NCBI GenBank assembly: GCA_963920575.1
Contig: OY986974.1
Location: 20,939,042 to 21,003,041, forward strand
Direction of reading: 5' to 3'
DNA length: 64,000 nucleotides
Source: Narthecium ossifragum
Lineage: Eukaryota; Streptophyta; Magnoliopsida; Dioscoreales; Nartheciaceae
The notes below the pieces were generated by a model. It was not told the origin of the DNA. It searched no databases and was given only the letters and a program-made list of their open reading frames with translations. Shown in pieces: positions 23,811 through 35,881 of the stretch. Position numbers and translations under genes: made by a program. Within the stretch, counting starts at the first letter, position 1, and the number at the start of each line of letters is the position of its first letter.

Positions 23811-26800
23811 TAGGGGTGTCCATCTGGGCCGGGCCAGGTTAGAGGCAATACCGGGTCCGGCCCTGGTAAGCATCCACACCGGGCCGGGCCAGTACCGGGC
23901 CCAAAAGGCCTTCCACCCGGTCTGGCCCAGTTATGGCCCTGCCCGGCTTGGAGACCGGGCTGGACTGGACCGGGCCGGGTTAGGCCCAGTCCAGTTCTTA
24001 AAAAAAACAAAAAAAGGCCCAACTACTCTCTCGATCGGAGTCGGCGACGACGCCGCTTCGACTCTGATCGGGGCGACCGGCGTAGAGGTGGCTGATCGGG
24101 GGCGACCCAAGGCGTGAGAGAAGACGGGCGGCGAAGGCGTGGAGGATGGGCGAGTAGGAGTAGAGGAGATGGGTGGAGGGGTCGATCGAGAGGGAGGAGG
24201 GGTCGCTCGAGGTCGCCGGAGGATGGTGAACGCCATTAGAGGCAGAGCTCACTGGCGTGGGCGCACGAGGAAGGGGATCCAACCGCTCGTGAAGCCGAGA
24301 TCGGGGAGACGGGAAGCGGAGAGGTCCGCGCTCGCGGCCGTCTTCCAAGGGGATCCGGTGGATCGGGGCGACCGGCGTCGAGGTGGATGGATTGGGGCGA
24401 CCGGCGACGAGGTGGAGCGGGAGGGAGAGACTCGAGACCGGGATCGTGGACGGAGGTGTTGCGAGTGGCGTGTACGACGGTGAGGTCGGTGAAGATTGGG
24501 TGTGGCGAAGAGGTCGGGGCCGAGATCGGGCGGTGTGGAAGCCGGTGGAGGTTGGAGGAGAGATGGAGCGCCGATCAAGGCCAGTGCGGCGACGGCAGCG
24601 ACGGCGACGGAGCTCCGGCAAGGGTTGATCGGGTGGAGTCGCGATAGAGATGAGGGAGGAGGACTGGAGGAGTCGCGATAGAGATGAGGGGTGAAATGAT
24701 GGACGGTGGTGATGAAGGGGGGCTTAGATCTAATGGTTGGGATTTGATCCGAAGGTTATCTAACGGTGGGCCTTTCAGCTGGTTGACAAAATATTAAGCA
24801 AATATCCACTTACATTCTTAACCCCATTTGGTTACAAAATTAGCATTGTATTAGGAAAGCAATTGCATCACTATAATATGAGTACATCCCAACTAGGTTA
24901 CCACCTATCCATCTATCTATCATATGCATCACTTTCCTAATATTACAAATATAAAATTAAACATCTAAATCTAAAACTTCAAGCTCATCTTTATCTTCAT
25001 CTTCATCAATTTGCAATCCTTGACTTCTCTTTTCGGCACCCCACCAATCTTATAAACACATTAAGGCTTGTACCGTTTTTGGGTCTAATTTGGTCCGGTA
25101 GTCGTCGATCAAGCGTCCTCCCGTGCTAAATGCGCTTTCCGAAGCTACAGTAGACACTTGAATAGTTAGTAAATCACGTGCCATGGTGGAAAGTATAGGA
25201 AAAGATGTTGATCCTTGTACTTTCCACCATGACAAAATATCATATTCGGTTCCCATATCCGAACATGATTCAAGAGGCGATTTAAAATATCATTCAAGCT
25301 CGGATTGTGATAAGCTCGAACTCCCTTTTCCTTTCCCTACTAATGCACTTACCATAATATGTCTTGAAGATACGACACCCTTACCTTTACTTGTGCTAGA
25401 TTGAGAGGAACTAGGAGCATGTACTTTAGAACCAAATCTTGAGTTATACTCTTCAAACAATTGATTAAATTTAATTTTAATTTTACCCAAATGTGCTCTC
25501 ATTTCCTCATTAAACTCACCATACATAGAGTCAAAAAGATTACTAAGACCAACATCCTTCAAGCATGGATCAAGTAGAATTCTAAAACCATAAATATAAG
25601 GAAGGGGATGAAAATACTTATTAAACTTTGCTTCCATTTTTGCTATCATATGCCCAAAATATATATCATTACTATATTTATCAAAGAATTCATGAATATA
25701 AAAAACTTGCATTGATACTTGACTAATAGTAGGATAATAGCAACCGAATAAAAGGATAGTAGCATCATAAAAGATTTTAAGCATTTCTTTTAAATGAGAA
25801 AGAACATCCCACTCATGATCATCAATAAATTCCAAAGTAAATGATGAAGAAGATGTAGAATTAGAAGCATGAGCAAATTGTTTAATGTAATCATCTATTA
25901 TACCTCTATAATCTAATGCGGTATTTAACATAAAATATGTTGAATTCCACCTATGTCCTACATCCGATGGTAATTTCCTAGGATTAACATTATTGTGTTT
26001 ACAAAGAAGGTTAAATGTCCTAATCCTATGCTCCGAACTAGTGATGAACAAAATAGTCTCCCTAACTTTAGAAATAGAAACCTTAACATCATCAAATGCA
26101 CTTTGAACAATCAAATTTAATATATGGCAAATGCATCTAACATGAAAGAAAAAACCGAAACAAGGTAGAAGTAATGAATTTCTAAGGCTATCAATGGCAA
26201 CATTATTATTACTTGCATTATCTAAACTTAGAGTACAAATCTTATCCGAAATGCCATAGGTTTGGAGTTCATTCAAAATCATCATAGCAATATTGTCACC
26301 GGTATGTAAACTATTAAATACAACAAAAGAAATAACTCTTTTTTGCATAATCCAAGTATCATCAATAAAATGAACCGTAATACATAAGTAACTTTTTTTT
26401 TGTCTAGAAGTCCAAATATCCGAAGTAAGAGAGAATTTGCAAGTAAGAGTAGAAAAAAATGTTATTAACTTTTCCTTTTCCTCATTGTAGTATTTCATAA
26501 CATCTCTTTGGCAAGTTTGACGAGAAAATTTTCGAAAAGCCGATTGCAAAGCCGATGTAATGAAATCTTGAAATTCCTCGTCATCAACAAAACTAAAAGG
26601 AAAATTTTTACGAACAACATACCTTACAAGCATTTTTCTAGCAAAAGCCGGATCATAGGAGAAGGTGCTTAAATTCCCGGTTGATGCTGATTGCGAAAGA
26701 AAAGATTGACGAATGTCAACTTGAGCTCTTCCTTGACCTTTCTTGTGCTTTGCTATATGATGGGTTAGATGATTAGTGCCATTTCTCCAATGGGCAGACA

Positions 26801-27710
26801 AGATTTGTTTGCATATTGAACATGTGGCTTTGATATCAATGATCGTCCCTTTGGCATCTTTAATCTCCTTTCTTTCATAGAACTCTCAAATTGCGGATCG
26901 TGTGCGCTTCGATGGAGGTGTTGGATCATCACCGGCGACGGTTGAAGCAACTTCCGGGGGAGAAGGAAGAACTTTATCTTGATCACATTCTTCTCTTTCA
27001 ATTTCGATCACATCCTCAAGATTGTTATCTAGGATGGAGGAAGAAGCCATGGGAAAAAGAGAAGAGAAAATATTGAGCTAGAGAATAAGGAGCTTGAAAA
27101 TGAGAGAGTTTGATGAAAAATTGATTGAAAGAGTTGGTGAAAATGAGATCAAAATGCTCATTTATATAGAAGTTGGGTTGGAGATGAAATAAAAAAAAAT
27201 ATAAGAAACCATCAGAACGGTCACATTTTTTCTTAAAAAAATTATTCTATTTTTAATTTTTTTCAAATATAAGAAACCATCAAAGATATTTTTTTCTTAA
27301 AAAAAAATAACGAAAAAAGAGGAGTGTGACCGTTTGAGACTCAGGTGTCTCAAACGGTAACCTGACTCACAGGTCACATTTGCAATGTGACGGTTTGAGA
27401 GCAGGTCTCAAACGGTCAAAATTGAAATGTGACCGTTTGAGAGCTCAGTCAAACGGTCACACCCATGCTCATGAGCTTCAGCTCTGAAGGCCGATCAATT
27501 CTTTGGTTTAAAACCCAGATCGGGCCGGGCCGGACCGGGTTTTAGACTAATGGGCCCTGGTCCGGCCCTGAACCCGGATCAGCTCGGTCCAGCAGGGCCA
27601 ACACCCGGGCCAGACCGGGCTACGGCCCTAACGGGTCCGGGCTACGGCCCTAACGGGTCCAGGCCGGACCCGTACCGGGCCGGGCCATTTGGGCTTTTTG
27701 GACACCCCTA
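23811..27710 (-). mobile_element. hAT transposon (RICESLEEPER-like), 3.9 kb
   Basis: Terminal inverted repeats TAGGGGTGTCCA and TTGGACACCCCTA, flanked by a perfect 8-bp target duplication GCTAGGGC (23803-23810, 27711-27718), as expected for hAT. Both subterminal regions are packed with GGGCCGGGCC-type motifs (23825-23995, 27510-27690), likely transposase-binding clusters. The segment at 24010-24700 is GC-rich and may be extra captured or non-coding sequence: it gives long overlapping ORFs in several frames without a recognisable domain. Inserted in the 5' LTR of the gag-only Copia and therefore younger than it. Confidence 0.95.
24957..27050 (-). pseudogene. hAT transposase, full length with three nonsense codons
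   Basis: A single reading frame of 698 codons runs from the ATG at 27048-27050 to the TAA at 24957-24959, interrupted only by TGA at codon 55 (26886-26888), TGA at codon 587 (25290-25292) and TAA at codon 667 (25050-25052). Domains in order: acidic N-terminus; BED zinc finger with CSICKQIL and HLTHHIAKH (about residues 70-95); the central transposase core with FSLTSDIWTS, LDNASNN and RCICHILNLIV; and the C-terminal hAT dimerisation region with YDILSWWKVQG and STVASESAFSTGGR (about residues 595-660). Transposase would cut and paste the element through its terminal repeats. The C-terminal tail after codon 667 is acidic. Without read-through this copy cannot make a working protein. Confidence 0.9.
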
Positions 27711-27920
27711 GCTAGGGCATCCTCCTTCAGCCATCCGATCATCCTTCTCTCAAGTTCCAATCAAACAGCGGTGATTAACTTGACCCGATTAGCATGTAAT
27801 TGATCCAAATTTGTCTCAATTAGTCTTGTATGAATCATAATACAAATCAAATTAATTTCAAAATTAAATCAACAAAATTGCCAATAAATATGGAATCTAG
27901 ACATGATTCCTTACAATATG

Positions 27921-28910
27921 AATGACCGATTATTTACTGATTGACACTTTAGTAGCCCAACTGAGTTGGTCGATCAAGTGTCTAATGTGCAAGGGAAAAG
28001 TTATCGCCCAAGATGCAGAAAGAAACTATCGACCAAGGTATAGAGAAGTTGTCGACCAAAATAAAGAGAAGTCACCAACCAAAGCACAAATGTATCGATC
28101 AGAGTATAACATGGCGATAGTAGAAGAACCATCGGCCAAGCATGATAGCGATCGACTAAGTCTCAACGTGGACGAATCAACGGGAACATCAGAGATCATG
28201 AGACACGTGGCTAACCAAGAGTTAAAGCAGGAGGATAGAGAAGATCGCGCTAAGTGGGAATTACCAGACAATTATGTAACTAATGTATAAATAGTCTTCT
28301 ATTCCCCACTATAATCTCTTTTGCAAACTAATCACAGAGCCTACCCGCTTGAAGTTTCTTTGCGATGTTTCTTAGTTGTTCTACTGTTCCTGTAAGTTGA
28401 TTTTATTAATGAAAGTACTACTTTATATGTTATCAATTTTCTTACAATGTAATTTAGCTTGATGATTTAGATGATAACAGTAGATTAGTTTAAGGAATGG
28501 ATAAGTTTAAATTAATGTTCTTTACTGTTCATCTTAGTATAGTTTAAGTTTTAGATAATCTAAAGCAGATTTAAACTTGATTTTCTAGTAACTTAGTTAA
28601 GGTTTGATTTACTGCTTTCTAGGTTTAATATAATAATTTAGTTGTTTTAAGATTATCTTTAATTGCTTTTTAGGTAATTAATATTTTTTAGATAGATTTA
28701 TCAATTTGGCAGATTAACTTAGAAATAATTTAAACTTATTATTAGATAATTGTATTAATTCAATTTGATTGCATTTCTAATCAATTTGATATCTCTGTTC
28801 GAACTGAGTTCGAAGGAGTTGAACCTTAACACGTCCCTGATTTTGACATTTTGACTAGTTTGATCTTTACCGGTTTAAAGCAAGATTTCCAACCATTGAA
28901 AACTGTAATC
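27921..28910. other. resumed flank of the Copia insertion; unassigned
   Basis: Continues the sequence cut at 18789. A 122-aa ORF (27922-28290, plus strand, lysine- and glutamate-rich) has no family I recognise. A TATA-like TATAAATAG is at 28288-28296. The rest is AT-rich. This could be the LTR or promoter part of the element that carried the PMD gene, but I see no matching second copy. Confidence 0.35.
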
Positions 28911-29090
28911 CAATCACAACTTAAGACTTGCGGTTAGATATGTGATGTTATATACATAAACTTGTCCATCCAACTCCAAGGCCTGAGGCCATCCTAATAA
29001 CTTTGGAATATGCCCTGCCGGACCGAGAAAATCAGCTGGGCCGACCTTGCTTGCAGACCCAACCTAGGCTCCTCTTCAAAAGTTGAGAAG
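28911..29090 (+). repeat. dispersed repeat, copy 1
   Basis: Similar over about 180 bp to 37558-37747 (shared blocks include CATAAACTTG, CAGCTGGGCCGA and TAGGCTCCTCTTCAAAA). Identity of aligned blocks is roughly three quarters or more by eye. Non-coding. Confidence 0.75.
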
Positions 29091-30646
29091 ACTGCCAGAC
29101 TTTACAAAGATGTGCAATAGAGTTTATATTTCAAACAATTAAAATATGTGAGTCTGCTTGCAGAAAGTGGGCGAGAAAGATAGTTTCCGAAGCTCCATGT
29201 AAATATGTAATGGTGTTTGGTGCAAGAAATTAGAATAAAAATTAGCAACTCTACATGTTTAATTAGTCTTAATGAATATATGAGTCATAGGACATAAGAC
29301 ATCTAATAAATGCATGTTTGGTGTCGGGTTAAGGGGGATAACCCCCCTTATCCTCTCATTATTCTCACACATATTCTCAAACATCAAAAGTAATCATTAT
29401 TATTTTATTCGTATTCCACCTAACACCACCACTCTATTTTTTCCTTTCCCCATTTCTTAATCCCATTTTTTTAACCATATTCCCCCTTAACTTCATTTTT
29501 TCTAAATCCATAACAAATAGCTTAGTAACCCACACCTTAATCTCTTTTTTAAAGCATACAATTCCTCAGAGTTTGGATTAGTTAGGAAGCTTTTTTTTTA
29601 TATTCGAACACTTTCCAAGTTCTACAATCCAATTAAAATACGAAATCCATGCATGCCAACCTATTAAGCATCTTTCCATGATCTCCTTAAAAGCACCCAA
29701 ATAGGAAAAGGTGTAACCCTTTGCTTCTCGGAGCTGTTAACTATAAAAATAACCTTAATTAGAAGTTTAGGAGAAGAGGTTATAGGCGTCTCAGCCTCTC
29801 AGGTGAATATTGTTAATGGGTTTTTTTGTAAAGCTAAAGTTAAAAGTATAATTACACAACCAATTAGTTTATCCAGAGTGCCAAACCACTGGACCTGATC
29901 ATGGACCAAAAGGCCTCGAAAGAGCCTTACGCTCATAAGCGGGCTTGTTCACAATTTTAGGCCCAAATTTTGTCCCCGGTTTGGGCCTGGGAAAATTACA
30001 AGCTAGATACCCCAAGCCAGGCCGGGCCAGACTTGGACATGAGAGTTTATTGTTAATTATAGATGAGAATATCGGTCGGAGTACGGATTTTATCAGGCCT
30101 CCAAATTACCCAACCAACATTTCTTCTTTAATGAGCTTTCCTTTCGCTCAAAAGATAACATCTCAATGAACGATTTAGAACTTGGAAGAATAATTTCATA
30201 GCCCAAATTGGAAATGTGATAAGGTTTAAGTCCAATTTTAAGCTCCATTTTGCTTGGGAGGGTTAATTGCTCATCCTTTCTGGACTTTAAACTATATAGC
30301 ATTCATATAGGTTAGATTAGATTCATCAGGTCTAATTTTTCCTCAGATCTGATTCTTAAAATCCACGTCTTTGGTTGGCTCTCACATTTCCTAAACAAAA
30401 TCCATCTGATGTGATGTGAAATTTCCTCTTAAAAACCCGCAATTTCTGTAGATTTTTTTTTAGGGAAAATAGAAAATTCTACAGAAATTAATCTCCACTT
30501 GATTCTTATAGTATAGTTGAAATAAATGATGAAGTCACCATTCATGACCGACTTAAGCTTTTGAAATCATTAATAATTTGATCCAGATGTGATTTTTCCC
30601 CCTCCTCTACTTAAGTTTTTGGGTAAAATTGCTGATGAAATATATT
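29091..30646. other. intergenic, no gene seen
   Basis: AT-rich. A short palindrome TAAGGGGG...CCCCCTTA is at about 29331-29352. A GGGCC-rich hAT-like patch lies at 29915-30035. ORFs are short and unsupported. Confidence 0.4.
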
Positions 30647-30651
30647 CTTTG

Positions 30652-30872
30652 TATTGTATATATATATGCTAAGAGGACAGGGATAGATAGAAGGAGAAAT
30701 TTTGAGGGAAGCAATGCTCTCTACTACTCATCTGCTTCCTTTCTCATTGATCGGCCAACCTATGTATAGGCACTTGAGTACAGAACCAGACAAAAGAGAG
30801 TGAAAAATTTCTACCCTCATCAATGCATTAGGTAATGGTCATTCATACATATATAGCATGTGATTCACAACA
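30652..30872 (-). repeat. 3' LTR
   Basis: Minus-strand TGTTGTGAATCACATG...ACAATA. Matches 36489-36740 apart from a 31-bp length difference. Confidence 0.95.
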
Positions 30873-31106
30873 CTCCCCCTTGAATGACCATTAGTACAAG
30901 AATGTACCTTGTTAAAAACCTTACTAAGGAAAAACTTGGAAAGAGTGCACTGTTCTTTCAGAGAGATATTAGGTTATCATAACTGCCTCGTTAAAACCTT
31001 GTCAAGGAAAAATCTAGTGGGAAAAAACCTTAACGAAGGAAAAAGAGTACAGTATCTGAATACCTTCTGAGATCATGACTCCCCCTCATGAAGATATAAG
31101 ATGAGC

Positions 31107-32821
31107 TTAATTGCTTAGATCTTTGAGATGGCGCATACCGATCTCATGTACTAGCTTTCTGAATGTAGTCGTCGGTAATGCCTTTGTAAATAAATCGGCA
31201 AAGTTGTCACTAGAGCGTATCTGCTGGACATTAATATCGCCGTTCTTTTGGAGCTCATGCGTGTAGAAGAATTTTGGAGATATATGCTTGGTCCTATCGC
31301 CTTTGATATATCCACCTCTGATCTGAGCGATGCAAGCTGCATTATCTTCATATAATACCGTCGGGGTATTCTTGATTGAAGATAACCCACAAGTATCTTG
31401 AATATATTGTATCATACTTCTTAGCCAGATACATTCTCGACTTGCTTCATGAATGGCAAGTATCTCAGCATGATTTGAATAGGTGGCGGTTAGTGTCTGC
31501 TTCATAGATCGCCAAGATATAGCAGTGTTACCATAGAGAAATATATACCCGGTTTGTGACTTGGCCCTATGTGGATCAGAAAGATAACTAGCATCTGCAT
31601 AGCCAACTAATTGTGGCCTCGAATTATTTGAGAAAAATAGTCCGAGATCTGTAGTTCCACGAAGATAGCGTAATATATGCTTGATCCCATTCCAGTGCCT
31701 TCGGGTCGGTGCAGAACTGAATCTTGCTAATAAATTGACTGCAAAGGCTATATCGAGCCGCGTGTAATTTGCAAGATACATAAGAGCTCCAATTGCACTA
31801 AGATATGGTACTTCAGGACCAAGAAGCTCTTCACCATCTTCTTGAGGGCGAAAAGGGTCTTTCTTCACATCAAGAGATCGGACAACCATTGGAGAACTCA
31901 ATGGATGGGTTTTGTTCATATAGAATTGCCTCAAGACCTTTTTTGTATATGTTGTTTGGTGAACCAATATTTCACTTGGAAGGTGTTCGATCTGCAAGCC
32001 GAGACAAAATCTTGTCCTTCCAAGATCCTTCATTTCAAATTCTTTCTTCAGATAGTCAAATGCCTTTATGAGCTCTTCTGGAGTCCCAATTAGATTCAGG
32101 TCATCTACATATACTGTAATAATAGCAAATCCAGAGGCTGCTTTCTTGATGAATACACATGGACTAACTAAGTTATTCACATATCCTTCTTTTAGAAGAT
32201 ACTCACTGAGCCGATTGTACCACATCTGGCCAGATTGTTTTAACCCGTACAAAGATCTTTGAAGTTTGATAGAATACAGATCCCGGGATTTATTTGCTTC
32301 AGGCAATTTAAGTCCTTCAGGGACTTTCATATAAATGTCACTATCTAGTGACCCATATAAGTATGCCGTGACTACGTCCATTAGATGCATATCTAGTCTT
32401 TCTAAGACTGCTAAACCAATCAAGAAGCGAAAGGTTATTGCATCAATGACAGGAGAGTATGTCTCCTCATAGTCTATACCAGGTTTCTGTGAGAAACCTT
32501 GTGCTACAAGCCGTGCTTTATATCGCACTATTTCATTTTTCTCATTTCTCTTGCGCACAAATACCCATTTGTATCCCACTGGTTTGACATCTTCTGGTGT
32601 CTGGACTATAGGTCCAAAAACACTTCGTTTAGCCAGCGAGTCTAATTCAGCTTGAATAGCTTCTTTCCATTTTGGCCAATCAACTCTACGTCGACACTCT
32701 TCGACGGATTTTGGCTCAAGCTCTTCATTACTTCTGGTAATGTCAAGAGCAACCGCATATGCAAATAAGTTGTCAACAACAGTTTCATTTCTATTTCACT
32801 TTTTCTCAGTGTGCACACAAT
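31107..32821 (-). pseudogene. Copia reverse transcriptase and RNase H
   Basis: The open part (32579-31107, 490 aa) begins MGYKWVFVRKRNEKNE and contains the RT core, with YSPVIDAITFRFL, the catalytic VYVDDLNLIG (YVDD box) and SLYGLKQSGQMWYNRL. RNase H follows, with YADASYLSDPHR and LYEDNAACIAQIRGG, and a C-terminus with NFADLFTKALPT typical of Copia. The upstream stretch 32580-32821 encodes the connection from integrase (WPKWKEAIQAELDSL is readable) but is out of frame with the integrase ORF. The enzyme copies element RNA to DNA. It is intact within itself but cannot be made as one polyprotein with integrase without a frame change. Confidence 0.9.
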
Positions 32822-34780
32822 TTATTGAGATTTCATGATTTCAGATATCTTGACCTCTTCAGGAGGTGCCTGAACCTCTTCGGGAGGTGTTTGAACCTCT
32901 TCAGGAGGTGTCTTTTCGAATCGCATTATATTTGGAATACAAACCTCAGGTTTGTTAATCTCTTCAGGAATATCAACTTTATGGTCAGTTTGTCCATGTG
33001 TCTTTCTTTTCCTTGGGACCTTATCCTTGGCGCCAATAGGTCTCCCACGCTTCTTGCGTGCTTTAGATTCACATGCTTTAAGATCATCAGATTGCTCTTC
33101 AGGAACATTAATCCGAGCTGGAGCATTTGCAGCTGGAATATGTGATTTCATCACTCGATGTGAATCAGTAAATTGTGAATCAGTAAATGCATCAGGCATC
33201 TGATTCGCAATCTTCTGCAAATGTATAATTTTCTGAACTTCGAGTTCAGTTTGACTTGTTCTAGGATCAAGATGGGACAACGTCGAATTGTTCCATACAA
33301 TTTCATTTTGAGCTTCTGGCTTCTTCTTGTCTCCCCCTAATGGTGGGAAAACTGACTCATCAAAGTGACAGTCAACAACACGTGCTCTAAACAAATCTCC
33401 TGTTAAAGGCTCTAGATACCTAATGATAGAAGGAGAATCAAAACCAACGTAGATACCCAGTCGACGTTGAGGACCCATCTTGGTTTTCTGAGGTGGAGGA
33501 ATTGACACATAGACAGCACATCCAAAAATTCTTAAGTGAGAAATACTTGGTTGTTGGCCAAAAACAAGTTGTACCGGTGAAAATTTACGATATGCAGATG
33601 GCCTGACTCGGATCAAAGATGCTGCATGTAATACAGCATGTCCCCAAGCTGATACAGGTAATTTGGACTTCATAAGCAATGGTCTAGCTATCAGTTGGAT
33701 ACGTTTAATAAGTGATTCTGCTAGGCCATTTTGAGTATGTGTATGTGCAACAGGATGTTCCACATTTATCCCAACTGATATACAATAATCTAAAAATGCT
33801 TGAGATGTAAACTCACCAGCATTATCAAGACGAATTGTCTTGATGGGATAGTCTTGGGACTGAGCTCGTAACCGAATGATCTGGCCTAAAAGTTTAGCAA
33901 AAGCAATGTTACGAGTGGATAGAAGACATACATGTGACCATCGTGTGGATGCATCTATTAAGACCATGAAGTATCGAAATGGTCCACTTGAGGGATGAAT
34001 GGGTCCACATATATCACCTTGAATTCTCTCCAAAAAACTTGAGGATTCAGAGGTGACCTTAGAGGGGGATGGTCTTACTATTAGTTTTCCTTGAGAGCAA
34101 GAAGCACATGAATATTCACTGGCCAAAAGAATCTTCTGGTTCTTAAGGCTATGCCCATGAGAATTTTCAATGATTCGACGCATCATCATCGAGCCAGGAT
34201 GACCAAGTCGATCATGCCAAAGCATAAACTCCTTTGGATTAGACCACTTCCGGTGCGTCACAGTATGTGATTCTATTGGTCTTATTTTCGTATGATATAG
34301 ACCAGAAGAAAAGGTAGGAAGTTTCTCAAGCACATGCTTATGGCATGAAACTGTAAGTGTGATGCACAAATACTCTACACCAGTTTCATTCGTCGTTTCC
34401 ATATGATATCCATTACGACGTAAATCCTTGAAACTGAGTAGATTTCTTCTGGATCTAGTGGAGTATAGTGCATCATCAATAGATAGTTTTGTTCCTCTAG
34501 GCAAAACTATGGTGGCTCTTCCGGAGCCTTCAATCAAGTCTGCTGGACCTGATATTGTATTAACATTTGATTCTTTCAACGTTAACTGTGAGAAGTACTT
34601 ACGATCTCGAAGGATCGTGTTTGTTGTTGCACTATCTGCAAGACATGCATCGCCATCCATCTGAGAAACAATTAGAGCAATATATGCATTCATAGGATAT
34701 GCATAAACTTTAAAACATTCAAGGATACATAGTAAAACAGCAGTACATACTGGTAGATAAAAACATGATACATGAATCTA
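32822..34780 (-). CDS. Copia protease and integrase region
   Basis: Frame 34693-32822 (623 aa from its first ATG) lies in phase with the upstream gag, separated from it by a single TAG at 34778-34780. Protease core CLADSATTNTIL (aspartic protease with DSA in place of DSG, as in many plant Copia). The integrase zinc finger has HDRLGHPGSMMMRR and CASCSQGK. The catalytic D, D, E lie in IQGDICGPI, IRLDNAGEFTS and NGLAESLIKR. A Lys/Arg-rich tail with three EEVQ-type repeats follows (about 32830-32920). Integrase inserts the DNA copy, consistent with the 5-bp target duplication. The C-terminal end at 32822 is a stop before reverse transcriptase. Confidence 0.85.
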
Positions 34781-35838
34781 GTTAGTATCCATCCATTCCT
34801 CAGATCCTACGAGGAAGTCCGATACATCCAGAGATGTACCAACCATGGGGGCTTCAGAAAATAGGATATCAACCATGCCATCGAAATCTGTAAAATTTGT
34901 TTCAACACATTTTTTCTTTCCTCTTGCTGTGTGCTGCTCCACAACATGCTTTGGCGCACGACAGTTGCGAGACCAGTGCCCTTTTCCTCCACATCGGTAG
35001 CATTCATCATCATTTTTCCTAGAGGCTCCACCTTCAAATTCTTTTCTCTTTTTATTTCCTACTTGATCATTTTTAGGGAGGGGTTGAGAGGCATTGTATC
35101 CTTCACGATAATAATGAAACCTATCATTACCTCGAGCACGACCACGCCCTCGCCCTCGTCCACGAGCACGTCCACGCCCGTGGTGGTGTCTATGATGGGT
35201 ATTAGCATTCGCTTCAGGGAATGGTATAGATCCAGAGGGACGAGACTCGTGGTTTTTCAGTAGGATCTCATTATGTTTCTCAGCTCTTAATAATGCATCA
35301 ATTAACTCAGAGTATTTTTGAAATCCATGTTGCCTATATTGTTGCTGCAGGATAATGTTAGATGCATGAAAGGTAGAATAAGTTTTTTCAAGCTTATCTT
35401 GATCAGTGATAGTTTCCCCACAAAGCTCTAATCGGGAAGTAATTCTATGTAAAGCAGAGTTATATTCACTAATACTCTTAAAATCTTGCAACCTCAAGTG
35501 AATCCAATCATAACAGGCACTTGATAAGATAATGGTTCTAAGGTGGTCGAATCTATCTTTTAAGTTGTTCCAAAGGATGAAAGGTCCTCTATTGTAAGAT
35601 ACTCATTTTTTAGGTCCTCATTAAGATGATGTCGTAGGAAGATTAAGGCACTGGCTCGTTCACTGATTGTGGCAGAATTCCCCTCTTGAATTGTGTGTCC
35701 CAAATTTCTTGCATTTAGATGTAGTTTAGCATCTAATGCCCATGACATATACTGACTGCCGGTAATGTCGAGGACCAAGAAATCATGCTTCACAATATTT
35801 GCCATAATGCTGTTTAAGGAAATAAATGAATATGCCAA
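34778..35838 (-). pseudogene. Copia gag
   Basis: Two frames: 35838-35560 (start region MANIVKHDFLVLDITGSQY, likely true start at 35805) and 35497-34778 (UBN2 core ISEYNSALHRITSRLELCG, an Arg/Gly-rich run, then the zinc knuckle CYRCGGKGHWSRNC). A frame break around 35500-35560 separates them. The second frame ends in TAG, after which the protease frame stays open in phase. Confidence 0.9.
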
Positions 35839-35881
35839 AAATCAATTTAAGGAAAAGAAATAGTAATAAAAAAAAAAATTG

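Larger units (their letters stand above)
18790..27915 (-). mobile_element. gag-only Copia element (TR-GAG type) with nested hAT
   Basis: Complete structure on the minus strand: target duplication ATATG on both sides (18785-18789, 27916-27920), 3' LTR 18790-19689 (900 bp), 5' LTR 23100-27915 (about 908 bp once the 3.9-kb hAT and one 8-bp target copy are subtracted), PBS 23086-23097 and a polypurine tract next to 19689. The interior holds only gag; there is no protease, integrase, reverse transcriptase or RNase H. In the first 180 bp the LTRs differ at about ten positions, so the insertion is not recent. Such elements must borrow enzymes from a relative. Gag resembles SIRE/Tork-type Copia. Confidence 0.9.
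23100..27915 (-). repeat. 5' LTR of the gag-only Copia, split by a hAT
   Basis: Consists of 23100-23810 and 27719-27915, matching 18790-19689 over its length, with the hAT and its duplicated target GCTAGGGC in between. Confidence 0.95.

Noticed and set aside
23931..24681. Long ORFs up to 207 codons on both strands
   Set aside because: GC-rich sequence in the hAT subterminal region; overlapping frames on both strands, no recognisable domain.
27922..28290. 122-codon ORF as a gene
   Set aside because: No recognised family and it begins at the Copia target site; left as unassigned.
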